A stretch of 64,000 bases of DNA from Macrosoma leucophasiata (Eukaryota; Arthropoda; Insecta; Lepidoptera; Hedylidae). The position numbers and the translations under genes were made by a program. Positions 21,181 to 32,306 of this stretch are shown here, piece after piece. Within the stretch, counting starts at the first letter, position 1. Each line of letters begins with the position of its first letter. The stretch spans positions 4,546,001 to 4,610,000 of the forward strand of contig JAWQUS010000003.1 of assembly GCA_036365455.1 (NCBI GenBank). The letters run 5' to 3'. The notes under the pieces were generated by a model. That model was given only the letters and a program-made list of their open reading frames with translations, ran no database searches and was not told the DNA's origin.

Positions 21181-21917
21181 TTAAGATTGTACTGTCGTAA
21201 GAACTATAAAAATCACCCAAGTAATTAGCACTCAGTTTTGTTATTTTTAAGACCGAATTCACAGAAGCAATAGGAATTATAATTTGTTAAAATATTTATG
21301 AAGAATAAAGTATTTTTATGTAATAGTTAAAAACAAAGATCTTCAAGTTATATCAATATTAAACTGTTTTTCGTACTTAAAACTATAATAATAATAAGAT
21401 CGAGGTTGGATCATGGGTCTAATACAGAAGGCGGTACTCCTCGGCACGGCACGTATAGTGAGGAGGTTCTTGTCTCTGTGACTCTAACCACCGATAGCTT
21501 AGACCCTGTTCCCGCTGCCGGCGGCGCACTATTTTTTAATTTCTTATAGGTCTGTTTGTTTGTTTTATAACTACTTATGTATGTAAAAATATTAAATAAG
21601 AACAAGAATAAATGAGTGAATACTAACATTGTTACTTTTGCTGGGATTAATCAACACCATAAGATTATGTATACATAGCCTACATATTATTATTTGTAAA
21701 CTGTTGTACCGCGGTGTGACGTCATAATTAACGTGCTGCAATTTTATTTAGGCCGTTTTGAGTCATATCACTATTTGCAACATTTTGAATCGTTATATCT
21801 TAACAACTTTTAAGTACTTATTGACTATATGTTTCAAAGACACATAGTATTTATTTATCCAATACTATTACAGGGTAACCAATAAAAAAATAGTCAACAT
21901 CCCAATACGATTGATTA

Positions 21918-22287
21918 TAATAATAATAATGGCAACCCATTATACGTCCCACTGCTGGGCACGAGTCTCTCCCTTTTTTGGGGGGAGGCCTGGAGCTTAC
22001 TCCACCACGCTGCTCCAATGCGGATTGGTGGAGGTGTCGGGGGTTAGTGGCCAATCCGCTGTCGGATGTTGTCAAACTGCCCATAAAGCCTCCGACAAGG
22101 TTTAACGACTGCTATTTATCGATAGCAACCGGGACCGACGGCTTAACGTGCCCTCCGAAGCACGGAAACGCGCATTTAATTTGCCACTAGCGGTCACCCA
22201 TCTCACTACCCGACCGCGCCGTAGTGCTTAACCGAGTAGATCGCTTATGATCTACACCAGCCGCCGGTCCATGCGCGCTTCTGTACG
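21918..22287 (-). mobile_element. 5S rRNA-derived SINE, full length, 13-bp TSD
   Basis: A perfect 13-bp direct repeat, ATACGATTGATTA, flanks it at 21905-21917 and 22288-22300. On the minus strand the head contains GATCTACTCGGTTAAGC, then GGCGCGGTCGGGTAG, then GATGGGTGACCGC. These match the 5S rRNA A box, intermediate element and C box in order and spacing: about 23 bases separate GTTAAGC and GATGGGTGACCGC, against about 24 in 5S rRNA. The body includes CTCCGACAGC and GGAGTAAGCTCCAGGCC. The 3' end is GGGTTGCC(ATT)n. Five other copies are in the window. Confidence 0.85.
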
Positions 22288-22605
22288 ATACGATTGATTA
22301 AAGGTCAGTAAATCCTAAAATAATAACACCATTATTTAAAAATATAGTGACATCCCTATTGCTTCAATGGAGTGTAGGTAAATATTTTATAAAATGGGCT
22401 TAGTTTCCATACTGTTTGTATCTATACTGTGGTATGGTGGCACCGTTATAGCTTTAGACGGATATGAAAATTGCCAATCTTTGTGAAAAACTGGTGTATA
22501 AACAGCTTGGACTTCAGGAATGTGGAGGTATTCGCTTTGAGACCTCTTGTTTTATTCTGTTATCTTGTCTATGGACTACAGATTCAACATAAGTTCCAGA
22601 ATTTT

Positions 22606-22712
22606 GTTTATATTAAAAAATAAAGAAAAACGGAAAGAAAATTTTTTTTCTTTATTTTCTAAAGTTCTCTCGCATGTGTTATTACGGAAAATAAATAGTA
22701 CAATTTGTTTAT
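22606..22712 (+). repeat. Diverged tRNA-like SINE 3' segment
   Basis: Here GAAAAACGGAAAGAAAA is followed directly by its own inverted form (TTTTCTTTATTTTC), and CGCATGTGTTATTACGG resembles the family's 3' end. The tRNA part is lost. A similar piece is at 35188-35300. Confidence 0.5.
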
Positions 22713-22805
22713 AATATTCCTTATTAATTATAGTTAAGATTTTCGTAAATTCTTATTTACAAATAAATTAAGCTATGGAAATCAAAAACGTTTATCCAAA
22801 TACAG

Positions 22806-22960
22806 CAGTCAAATAGCGGCAAGTGGGTGCATTAAGTGCCAATCACGAGCCAGTGAGTGGCACTTCAATGACATATAGCACTCGTTGCCGCCGGCCAGTA
22901 GCTGAAGGATCATCGCGATCGCTGTTGACATTGGAATTGATTGTTTTGTATTTACTTTAT
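22806..22960 (+). repeat. AAGTGCCAATCAC hairpin repeat, copy 2
   Basis: It shares GCAAGTGGGTG, the GTGCCAATCACGAGCC hairpin (now imperfect), GGATCATCGCGATCG and GACATTGGAATTG with 20466-20620. Confidence 0.7.
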
Positions 22961-22983
22961 ATCAGGATATAAAGTAAATACAA
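22949..22983. repeat. Perfect 15-bp hairpin
   Basis: GTATTTACTTTATAT and ATATAAAGTAAATAC are separated by about five bases. Confidence 0.8.
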
Positions 22984-23087
22984 AAGTAGTCTTTTTGTTA
23001 GTTTTACAGTTATGGAAATCTCGTAAAATTGGCTGTAGTAGTAGTACGCCAAGAATGGTAGTTCCTAAATAGATACATTTATTTTTC

Positions 23088-23225
23088 ACTTGTGTTCAGC
23101 ACTATTGTGTTCTCGGTACATGGTAATATATGGCCCCGTAATTTCATTCACAGATGTGATACAACTTGGGCCTTAGGGTTGTGAACGCATCGGCATTTTG
23201 ACCTCTAATTTATGTGTAGATATGT
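23088..23225 (+). repeat. CR1-like LINE 3' tail fragment
   Basis: It covers TTCAGCACTATTGTGTTC through ATTTTGACCTCTAATTT. Both ends are missing. Confidence 0.6.
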
Positions 23226-23339
23226 AAAGGCTTAATTTAAAAAAACATTATGATAGTCGTTTTTAATATTTTTGCAAAACTAGAAAAATAGCAGCAACAT
23301 TTTATTTATAAGGCACTGCAATAAATGTAAAGGATTTGA

Positions 23340-23475
23340 AGATTTGACAAAACTTGTGGACTTCGATACCTCAGTTGGCAGAGCGGCTGGACTAGATAAT
23401 AATAATAAATATTTTTCTTTAAAATAAAATATATTTCACAAGCATGTGTTAATGCGAAATAATATAAAAACAACT
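23340..23475 (+). repeat. tRNA-like SINE with internal deletion
   Basis: The head GACTTCGATACCTCAGTTGG reaches GGACTAGAT and then jumps to an (AATAAT)n run and the 3' segment ending GCATGTGTTAATGCG. The B-box half of the tRNA part is missing. Confidence 0.65.
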
Positions 23476-23660
23476 AATAATAATAAATGTTTATTCATTA
23501 ACTCTTATAATCTAGGTTACAGAGATGAAGCTAAGGCTAAGAGCTAATCAAGTTGGGCTACACTTGTGGACCCCTGACTCTCAAACTAGAATAATCTGTG
23601 ATATGAAAGTCAGTGCTCCTCCGCGTTTACAAGCAATATTGCGACGCCTTGCAATCAATG
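23476..23660 (-). repeat. Possible LINE 3' end with (TTA)n tail
   Basis: On the minus strand the block ends AATAAACATTTATTATTATT, which is typical of LINE 3' tails in insects. The upstream part shows no recognisable protein. Confidence 0.35.
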
Positions 23661-24234
23661 ATTAAAAGCTTATTTTGTTAGTATAGGTACTCGTACCTAT
23701 ACCAAATGTCTATCATAATACTCGTATACCTATTAAAGAAAAATTGGAATGATGATGCTGACAGAGGGTTTGTTTGCAACCTTCTTAAAACAAAACATAA
23801 AAACATTTTGATTCGGTCAAACTGTCACTGTGATGTGCCACTGAATGCACAATAATCCTATAGGTTTGGTCATCAAAAAACAAAAGAAAAGCAAACACTT
23901 ACTTCATTGTTTTAAAATGAAAATTAAGCTTAATTTACTTGTTTTCACCGTCCGTTAAACACAAAACATGTTATCATTGCATAGTTTAACGTAGTTATAT
24001 TAAAATTTCAAATCAAAATAGGAATACATTCGCTTTGCAGCTTAAAAATCCTTATTATATTCGCAAACCTAATTACACCTGTATGATATAGTACCGTTAA
24101 ATTGAAATGTAACCACAGCGAAGCGAAACAAAGTGCCTTTAAATTAAGAAAACACAACCAATTGTAAAATAAAGACGTTAAAATCTAAGTACAAGACATA
24201 ACGACCCCTTTAATGTAACAAAGGAGTTATATAT

Positions 24235-24489
24235 ACTGGTGGTAGAGCTCCAGTGACGGAGCTCGCGGGCGTAGCCACTATCGCATTACCTAATATACTA
24301 GCCGCTAAATGGTAGTGTTCAGCACTATCGTGTTCCGGTCAGGTAATGTACCGCTCTGTAATTTCCGGCACAGAGACATAACACCTTAGGCCTCAGGAGT
24401 CTCTGTGTGGATGCCTTTAGGCTGCAGTCATCACTTAACATCAATGTGAACTGCATGCTTGTTTGCCACAACCATTACATTAAAAAAAA
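24235..24489 (+). repeat. CR1-like LINE 3' tail copy
   Basis: It starts ACTGGTGGTAGAGCTCCAG and ends in TTAAAAAAAA. It lacks a short middle part. A tRNA-like SINE fragment follows directly. Confidence 0.7.
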
Positions 24490-24645
24490 TAAGGCAAGCA
24501 ATGCAATAAATATGAAGGAAAGATTTCGGAGATCGGGAGATCGGGCAGGACTTCGGTAGCTCAGTTGGAAGAGCGGATGGACTAGATTCCCAGTGGCCGT
24601 GTGTTCGAGTCTCACCTGAAGTCAAGTTTTTCTATCCATATTTTT
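24490..24645 (+). repeat. tRNA-like SINE, head-first copy
   Basis: Upstream leader TGAAGGAAAGATTT, then the head GGACTTCGGTAGCTCAGTTG with GAGCGGATGGACTAGATTCC and the B box TGTTCGAGTCTCAC, then the tail CAAGTTTTTCTATCC. Confidence 0.75.
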
Positions 24646-24925
24646 TTAAAAAACAAAAATCATAGTCAATATTGAGATATTCTCTAACACTCTGTGCTAG
24701 AAGTGAGGCGACAACTAATGCCTTTTGTTACCGACATGTTACGTTTCTTGCAACTTTTTTATTACAGTATATAATAGTTCATAACTATCGCGTAATGAAT
24801 AAACCATAATCTTAACTGTTGCATGTAATATGGGTTATAACGAATACAATGGTTTACGACCGACAGGCATGGAATTGATGGAACGATACTTTGACTTTTC
24901 TACGAACCGTAATAGATTATTGTTA

Positions 24926-25404
24926 ATTGTTTTATATTATTTCGCATTAACACATGCTTGTGAAAATATATTTATTTTAAAGAAAAATGGAAAGAAAAAT
25001 TTGACTTCATGCGAGACTCGAACTCGTGGCCTACTGGGAATCTAGTCCAGCCGCTCTTCCAACTGAGCTACCGAAGTCCTAAAAATTTGACTTCATGCGA
25101 GACTCGAACTCGCGGCCTACTGGGAATCTAGTCCAGCCGCTCTTCCAACTGAGCTACCGAAGTCGTGCCCGATTTGTCAAATCTTTCCTTCACATTTATT
25201 GCATTGCCTTATGGTGGCAGCAGCGCCATCTATTGCCAAACTATGCTAGTTAGGCAACCGATATAATAGACTGCAGTTTATTGCAAAGTCTATTAGAGGA
25301 CTTCGGTAGCTCAGTTGGAAGAACGGCTGGACTAGATTCCCAGTAGGCCACGAGTTCGAGTCTCGCATGAAGTCAAATTTTTCTTTCCATTTTTCTTTAA
25401 AATA
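24926..25404 (-). mobile_element. Palindromic tRNA-like SINE, 479 bp, 15-bp TSD
   Basis: A perfect 15-bp direct repeat, AATAGATTATTGTTA, lies at 24911-24925 and 25405-25419. The insert holds three tRNA-like units: reversed at 25003-25079 and 25089-25164, and forward at 25298-25374. Each unit folds as acceptor (GGACTTC / GAAGTC), D arm (GCTC...GAGC), anticodon arm (CTGG...CCAG) and a T arm with loop TTCGAGT. The outer ends are inverted copies (GAAAAATGGAAAGAAAAATT and its complement). Between the units is a spacer with GCAGCAGCGCCATCTATTG. The family's 3' end (TTATTTCGCATTAACACATG on this strand) is on the left. Since the unit is bounded by one target duplication, it moved as a single piece. 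Confidence 0.8.
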
Positions 25405-25462
25405 AATAGATTATTGTTATCGAATGTAACGTTGATACGAGTTTATCTCGAGGAACCGTACA

Positions 25463-25754
25463 TTTTTTTATGTAACGAAGGTGGCAAATGAGCCTGCAGT
25501 TCACATGCATGTTAAGTGGACACTGCGGCCTATGGACATTTACTTGGGACAGAGGTCAAAATGCTGATGCGATGCAACCCCTGAGACCGAAGTTGTTGTC
25601 TCTGTAATGGTGATTACGGGACTATTTACGGGGATTAACATTTAACCGAAATAGAATAGTCATGAACACTATAATTTGGCGATATATAGGTAGATTAGGT
25701 AATGCGGTGGTGCCTACGCCCTCGAGCTCATACACTGGAACTCTACCACCAGTA
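25463..25754 (-). repeat. CR1-like LINE 3' tail, diverged full copy
   Basis: It is complete from TTTTTTTATGTAACG to CTCTACCACCAGTA. It is older than the 12261 copy judging by many substitutions. Confidence 0.65.
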
Positions 25755-25921
25755 AACAATATGTTTTTATCTACTTACTTACCCGTTTTGGGTACCTATG
25801 GTTTATGATGGAGGCCGTTTCAATAAATTTTTGTTAATAGCTTTTGGTCGCAATTGCGTCGACGTGAAACTTTGCAATAAGTAAAAAGTAGGTATACAAA
25901 CATTTGCCACATATTTTCCAC

Positions 25922-26010
25922 TCTTAATCTCTCCAGACACGAGAAAAATATGACAATTGAAATTCAATTGTGTCTCGCCGCCGGTGGCCGTACGATCCTT
26001 GAAGGATTAA
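25922..26010 (-). repeat. 89-bp perfect inverted repeat, arm 1
   Basis: The exact reverse complement is at 29865-29953. Inside are two near-palindromes, CAATTGAAATTCAATTG and ATCCTTGAAGGAT, and a GC-rich core GTCTCGCCGCCGGTGGCC. Confidence 0.9.
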
Positions 26011-26257
26011 ATATTAAAACATAGGGGGAGTCCTTAAGGTTTTTGAGGAAAAAAAATATTATTAATATGTTTTTATTAGGTTGCTTCTTATTTGGAGCCA
26101 CTTAGTAATATTAAGCATCGAACTAAATCAACATAAACACAAATTAATAACTAATTAAGCACTAAAAGGAACTATTAAATGGACATAGTTTTTTTGTATC
26201 ATTAAAATTTGGCACCTAGTACCGGACAGGTTTAATTTCGAGAGGTTAAAAGTACCG

Positions 26258-26420
26258 TAACAAAGTATTTACCTCGACATTCGACGTTTCGGCCGTAATG
26301 CAACGGCCGTGGTCACGAGTAGACTACTGCTCCATGGTGTCATCGTCTCGTACCCGTGCCAGTTCTTCGAACTACCCGCGGTTGGTCGTCATTATTTCGA
26401 TTAAGTCCCCTTTACAATTA
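26258..26420. repeat. CGTTTCGGCCGT-type repeat
   Basis: It contains CGACGTTTCGGCCGTAATGC and ACGGCCGTGGTCACGAGTAG, a motif pair common in insect dispersed repeats. Related wording occurs, reversed, at 41430-41465. Confidence 0.5.
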
Positions 26421-26861
26421 CAATATAAAAATATGAATACAAATCGTGAAAGTTTAAAACAATTGACCGTAAAAAAAATTCGATAATAATAAAATTTGTT
26501 ATAATATTAAGTATAAAAGTAATATTAATTTACTTAAGTATACTCACCAATTAATAAATGGAAGCCAAACACACACAACATATTCACACGAATTAGTGAT
26601 TTACGACCTGCGAAATATTATTCGATGCAGCAGTCTCGTGCACACAATATGTAATGTATGACCTGTATGAAGCGTCGTGCGAGATTGAGGCTGCCCGTGC
26701 CGTCGGGGAGTTAGGACCATCAAAGCCAATACGTACTCGTGTGAAATATCGATCAAGAATTCTAAATCCTGCTTGTAGAGGTTTTGTCCGGTACTATGTG
26801 CTGTCCGGCGCTAGGCGGATTCCCCCTACTGACACAATCTGATTTAATATGATTAAGTGTA

Positions 26862-27027
26862 ATGGCCCCGTAAAAACTATCATAGAGACAACAATTAAGG
26901 TCTCAGAATAGGGGACACATACGCATTTTGACCTCTAGTTGTTGTGTAGATGTCTCTAAGCTGCAGTCATCACTTAACATCCATGTGAACTGCATGATTG
27001 TTTGCCACATTCGGAACATAAAAACAT
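26862..27027 (+). repeat. CR1-like LINE 3' tail, 5'-truncated
   Basis: It runs from AATGGCCCCGTAAAAAC to TTTGCCACATTCGGAACATA plus a short A run. Confidence 0.65.
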
Positions 27028-27122
27028 GGTACAGTTTCTAAGAAACCGGTGATTGTTTTTATTTTTTCATATACTTACACTTTCACCCTCTATTTATGAT
27101 CCAAGAGATACTGAACCCTCCG

Positions 27123-27185
27123 AGTACCGTTGGCCCTGTAAGGCTATAAATTTAAAATTTCTAGCCTTACAGGGCCAACGGTACT
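27123..27185. repeat. 24-bp perfect hairpin (snapback)
   Basis: The arms 27123-27146 and 27162-27185 are exact reverse complements (AGTACCGTTGGCCCTGTAAG and so on). A single-arm version with the same left flank occurs at 12050-12095. Confidence 0.9.
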
Positions 27186-27189
27186 ATTA

Positions 27190-28180
27190 TAGGAGGAAAA
27201 TAAAACTGATATAAAGAAAAAACAAAAAAATTCAAAGAATTTTCAACAATTTACTTACTTGGCACGGTACAATTTTATTGTTAGTAGTACTTTATTATAA
27301 ATAATGAAATGTACGCCTCAGATTTTTTTTATTTTCACCCCTTAAAGGATTAAAGTTTAAATAACAATATCATCTAAAGTTCAAACGAACAAAATCGCAA
27401 AAAAAGCTACTTTTGAAATAAAAAATAATTCATTATAAGTATTTATCCATTTTATTAGACTAATGAATGCAATTGTAATAAAAATGTACCTGGCATAAAG
27501 TCTTATAATAAGAAGCATTATTATAATAAGAGAAACGACGCAAGAGCAATTGACATAAGTAATTTTAAACGTAGGAATGTAGGAAAGAGATTTCTTTTTC
27601 CCATAATTTAATAATTGGCACAGATTATGAGCTGGACTTAGACTTAGGTCACCCACGACGGTTTTAAACGGTGGACGAGTAACAGTATCTATTATTCGCA
27701 AGGAGAGACTGAATTGATATTATTTTATTCTTTTTGGAAAGTAAAAGGAAGAAGTTAAATTCTTCAGTGGCGTAGTGATGGCATGCCGAATTTGCTGAAG
27801 TCCCGGGTTTAAAATATTATTTTGTGGCCACAAAGAACATAGATAGAGATAGAAAGCCTGTAATTTTCGAAGAAGTGATAGAGACAGAACTTTAAGCGTG
27901 TAAAGTCGCGAGCAAAACCTATCACAGTAATTTTATACGAAAACTTTTCATTGTGTTTGGGAAACCCTTTTGAAACTATAGTGTACGGATTACGTAGTGA
28001 TTAGATGCAAACTACGTAACGATGCGTGAGATCGTGCTAATTGCTTTATTGTATTTTAATCAGAGGCTGTTGACCTCATAGATATGAATTTTAAAATTCT
28101 TTTGTTTTTTCTTTGGGGTCATGATCATGGTCTCTTATAGGAATTTCGTGATCACTAGCTTAAATAGCTTCCCCCCTTTT
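27190..28180. other. AT-rich intergenic DNA, nothing recognised
   Basis: A 106-codon minus-strand frame at 27381-27701 is hydrophobic but has no family motif and random-looking codon use. Confidence 0.35.
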
Positions 28181-28393
28181 TGCCTCGGTAGCCTAGTGGT
28201 AGCAGGCCACTACTACTACGCTGAGGTCCTGGGTTCGATTCCCGGGTAGGAGGTTATCAGAGATAATGGTGTAAAGTCGTTTATCGATGGGTTCTATTGC
28301 GATTTTTCCATTATCTGGAAATTTCCAGTTTGGTAATGCGCCCGGAGATGTCAACAGGCTCGCCACCTGTTTCGATCGATTTCTGAAGAATGA
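28181..28393 (+). mobile_element. tRNA-derived SINE (CCTAGTGGTAGCAGG)
   Basis: The head TGCCTCGGTAGCCTAGTGG is an A-box region, and GGGTTCGATTCCCGG is a B box. The body has ATCAGAGATAATGGTG and GGTAATGCGCCCGGAGATG. Fragments are at 10901, 32964 and 62549. Confidence 0.75.
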
Positions 28394-29864
28394 AAGAATC
28401 TAATCAATTCAATCAAACATATAACCACTACGAATTAAGTAATGCGTTCTTATAATTTTATTATAATTCGATCTCGACAGTAATTAATAAACGTGAATAT
28501 AAATCGATTAATTTAATTATTTATAACAAACATTTAAAGACTAGCAGACATTTATTACCACAGAAAAGTTTATGAATGCTATGAGGAAATCTTCGGATGG
28601 CTGAGCGCCACCGTCTGATAAAATCCAAAGCCGAAATCCCATAATTTGTGACTGTTATACTATCAACTTACATTCATGTTACGCAAGATAGAGAAAGTTT
28701 TGATCTCATTGAGAAAATAAGCTAAATTAAATTACTACATCTCGTTATAAATAAGCGTAAAAGAAATTGTGATTCTAACCTTTAGCACATATAGGTATTA
28801 CCCGAAGTAGGCTGCAGATGTTAAATGTGTATTCAGAAAACTCTCATAGCTTTTAAGAATGATAAAGCAGATCAAAAATGCTAGCATATGATGTTTATAC
28901 ACACATTATAACATACAAGTTTGAAACAAATAAAAATAATGACTATTTAACAATATCTCTGAATTATTAAAAAATTCTAAACCATAGTCTTAGTTGTCTA
29001 GTCCGTTATAGTCTTTCAAAAAATGTCCGAATTTCAAATTATATGTTTTATAGTCGTTTGAAAATGACATATTTTTTACAGTGTTAACACCTGGGCTCAG
29101 AAATGAATGGAACAGTATCATCCTCCTTTCTGTGTGCGTGCCTCCTCCACCAAAGCCCTTAACCAACTTACCTCGCGCACGCGACGATTTACGAGGACCA
29201 AATTTCTAGCTCAGAGGCCTGATGGGTCAGAAGTGACAAAACATCTGCTCAGAGCCTTGTATTTATATGCGAATAGATTATCCCGTAGATAATAGATTTA
29301 TAGTATTATACATTATTTGTATTATTCACTTAGATAAAAAAAATGGAATTACACCTGTAGCTTTTACATTCATATCACCACTGTATTTAATTTGTATAAA
29401 TCACAAACTCACTGGCAGCTTATATAAGTAGTCAAGTGGTTCCACAGGTTAGCTGGAAAGGGATGAAAGCAACCAGCATCCGGCTCGAAGGACCAGAACG
29501 GGAATATTACTTGTCATCGGTCGGTATAAACGGTAATTTCCTCTAATTAATGAGCCTCGTGCTATTTGCGTTATGGTAATACATTTAAATAGGCGCTCAG
29601 GGCTACTGGGAGTGCTACGGGGGCTAGCTACGGGTTTAGTTGGGTGTTTTTTGACAACACGCCTAAGATTAATGCAAATTTCAAGGAAATAACAGATATT
29701 ACTGATTTGTGAATTACAAGTTTACAATTTAGAGATCAATACAAATATTTATTTATGAAAACATTTATTAGGTAGTTCAGATGATTATCACGTAAGGGAT
29801 ACAAAGTTTATGAGATTTATCGCTTTTGATTTAAACCTACGATCGCATTTTACCAAATAAAGTA
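28394..29864. other. 1.4 kb without recognised elements
   Basis: This is AT-rich sequence. A 61-codon frame at 29107 has no motif. Nothing here supports a gene. Confidence 0.35.
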
Positions 29865-29953
29865 TTAATCCTTCAAGGATCGTACGGCCACCGGCGGCGA
29901 GACACAATTGAATTTCAATTGTCATATTTTTCTCGTGTCTGGAGAGATTAAGA
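29865..29953 (+). repeat. 89-bp perfect inverted repeat, arm 2
   Basis: This is the exact reverse complement of 25922-26010; see that entry. Confidence 0.9.
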
Positions 29954-30045
29954 TAAGTAAGTAGGTAAGTATTTTTACCCTCACAGTCAAGTAAAGTTAT
30001 TTCTAAATTTTTTATATTTCGGACGGGCCGGAATATACGTGAATT

Positions 30046-30205
30046 TACTGCCTCACTGGTCTAATGGTAGCAGGCCAGTACTGCTGCTCTGGGGCCTTGG
30101 GTTCGAACCCCAGTTCAGGCGACAAGAGATTTTTCAATTTTTCGGCCATTTCTTAGTGTCACTCTCGAAGTTTGGTACCGAAAACGTAATAGGCTTGCTA
30201 CCATA
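30046..30205 (+). mobile_element. tRNA-derived SINE (GGTCTAATGGTAGCAGG)
   Basis: The head has an A box (TGGTCTAATGGTAGC) and a B box (GGGTTCGAACCCC). The body carries TTTTCGGCCATTTCTTAG. It is related to the 28181 family by the shared GGTAGCAGGCCA block, but the body differs. Confidence 0.65.
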
Positions 30206-31105
30206 AAGACTAAAATACATTTAATCACTTGGAAATAATATTATTTTCAAATTACATAAAAATAACAAAGTGAGTTACAATTGACACATTGATTGTAAGT
30301 TAAATTAAAATTTAATAATGAAACAAATATCCGTCTTATAAAATACGTAAAATACTACGATCTAAAAAGGTTTCAACAGAATGTTCCATTATCTCTTTTA
30401 CAAACGGACAACATACAATCGGTGATTAAAATTATCGTCCTGAGCACAAAAGTGTCCGTTATCAAAAGCTTACTGAATACTTTAAATTCAAAGTCATCAT
30501 AAATGAGAAATCGTCCATCGTCTAAATTACTAGCTTAGGACATTAGTCTGGGGCCGAAGGTTTCTAATGAAAAGCCTCGGCAATCACGTTAATCCAATGT
30601 TAATTCCTGGGTAGATGTTTAAGATATTAGTGTCAGATAGCGTGTCAGTAGCTTCCTTATTAACAGTATCTGGTGTATTAAGTTATCAGTAACACTGATT
30701 TGAGCTTGCTTACTTGATAATTTTTGATATTAGTTGGTACACGGCGGTCCAAACATTTGATCCTAGTTTTTAAAATTATTTATTTCATAGAGACGGATGA
30801 GATTTTTGGCACTTGTAACTAATTTTTATATTATGGTTAAGTTTTAAATGTTTACTCCAACCTCAACTCATTGTGATTGTATTATTATTTTTATTATACA
30901 TAGATATTCCATTACCCTTATCACGACATTTAATATCAAATTTTATTACACATCACACATAAAGATCTTCTACTAATGCATTTTGATCATCTATTTGCAA
31001 TTATTTAAAGTAATAAAATTTTACTTCGAGGCAAATAATCAACCAACAAGACCACAAAATCAATATCCCCGTCCGTACCACACGACTGTTTTACTACAAA
31101 ACCCA
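30206..31105. other. AT-rich intergenic DNA, nothing recognised
   Basis: No coding signal or repeat was matched. A TATA-like GCTATAAATACTC follows at about 31105. Confidence 0.35.
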
Positions 31106-31266
31106 GCTATAAATACTCAATAGCTTGATTATACTGTTTTATTGCTCAGGATATGGCCTTACCTCCAAGACTGCACTCGCAATTAAACGGTACGAGCGTA
31201 TTAAGCAAATTGCCCATAATTTTATCTTTGTGATCTTAGAAATCATAATATAACAGTCTAACATAT

Positions 31267-31482
31267 TGAATTGAAACGGTGCATACGCTTATAACAACTT
31301 ACATTCATACAGACGATACCAATAAAGACGTCGATCCGAATACGAAAGCAGAAGAAACGAAAGAGAAAATTGAAGTTATAAAGCTCAGTTCAATATCCAT
31401 TATTAATAAAGTGAATTCAGCGTCATACGAAATAACAGATGCTATATTAAGAATGGTCACGCGATTATTAAATTATTAATTT
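31267..31482 (+). CDS. Possible exon or short peptide, weak
   Basis: The open stretch after the TGA at 31267-31269 ends at TAA about 31480 and is lysine/glutamate-rich in the middle (NTKAEETKEKIEVIKLSS). It has no upstream ATG in frame before a GTG codon at 31279, so it would need to be an internal or terminal exon. A TATA-like box sits 170 bp upstream. Its hydrophilic composition is more protein-like than its neighbours, but no family is recognised. Confidence 0.2.
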
Positions 31483-32099
31483 TCTTAACGGGCGCTAATT
31501 CGAGATGTATTCCAGGTCGATGCTACTCAGACTCTCACTGCCTACTCCACTAACACGGTCGCACGCGCGGAAACAATCTCCATGCCTCTCAGTGGTTCGA
31601 TGCATTTTGCATGAGCATTAGATATCGGAATACATGTGTCGCTGTGACTGCACTCAATCGTTTTCTTGTGTAATGCAAAACTAGGCCGAGATACAATAAC
31701 TATATGCGAATTTGCCAAATTCTTTGCAACAAACTCAGAGATTTCTCGTTAACTATCTTCTATCGTATATCTTCTTCTTCGTGTTCTAATTTTGCATTGT
31801 CGTAATTAAAATCAATGTTTATTTCATTATCATGCGCCGTAATTGTACGTTGCTCTGCAATGAAAGTAGTGCGTTCACCTCTTTCATTGTTGACATGTTT
31901 TTATCATCTCACATTGCTATGGTTTCGTTTTCCATTTATTTTAAAGTCATTTTCTGTAAAATAGAACTAAAGTATAGACCATATTATTATGACGAGCGTT
32001 TTTAAGTAAATCACTTATTTTGTTGAGAAAAGAAAATCATATCAATTTCTATTTATCTATCGATTTTATTGCTCTCAGTTAACGTATGGAACGAATATC

Positions 32100-32306
32100 A
32101 TGAAACAGTTTATCTGCAGAGGTATCCGTGGTGTGGTGACAATGTCTTCGCCACTATCGCCACAACATCAAGATAACATTGTGGCAAGATCGCCACAGCG
32201 CAGCGCGGCGCGACGCTCTGGCGATTTCGTGCATTTTTTCATCTTACTCGGATTTCTAAATAATTTAAATACGTGCACGATGTTAGAAACGCATATCGCT
32301 AATTAA
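32100..32306 (+). CDS. Possible first coding exon in a CpG-rich patch
   Basis: Two in-frame ATGs, at 32100 and about 32142, start a frame of 68 codons. The second gives MSSPLSPQHQDNIVARSP followed by an arginine-rich part. The patch 32100-32660 is richer in CpG than the surroundings (GCGCAGCGCGGCGCGACGC), as seen near some insect promoters. The initiator-like TCAGTT at 32076 supports a start site. The C-terminal half looks random, so a splice donor may lie inside. No protein family is recognised. Confidence 0.2.
   Translation: MKQFICRGIRGVVTMSSPLSPQHQDNIVARSPQRSAARRSGDFVHFFILLGFLNNLNTCTMLETHIAN

Noticed and set aside
28181..28255. Possible tRNA gene
   Set aside because: A and B boxes are present, but the sequence continues into a SINE body that is repeated elsewhere, and acceptor pairing is poor.
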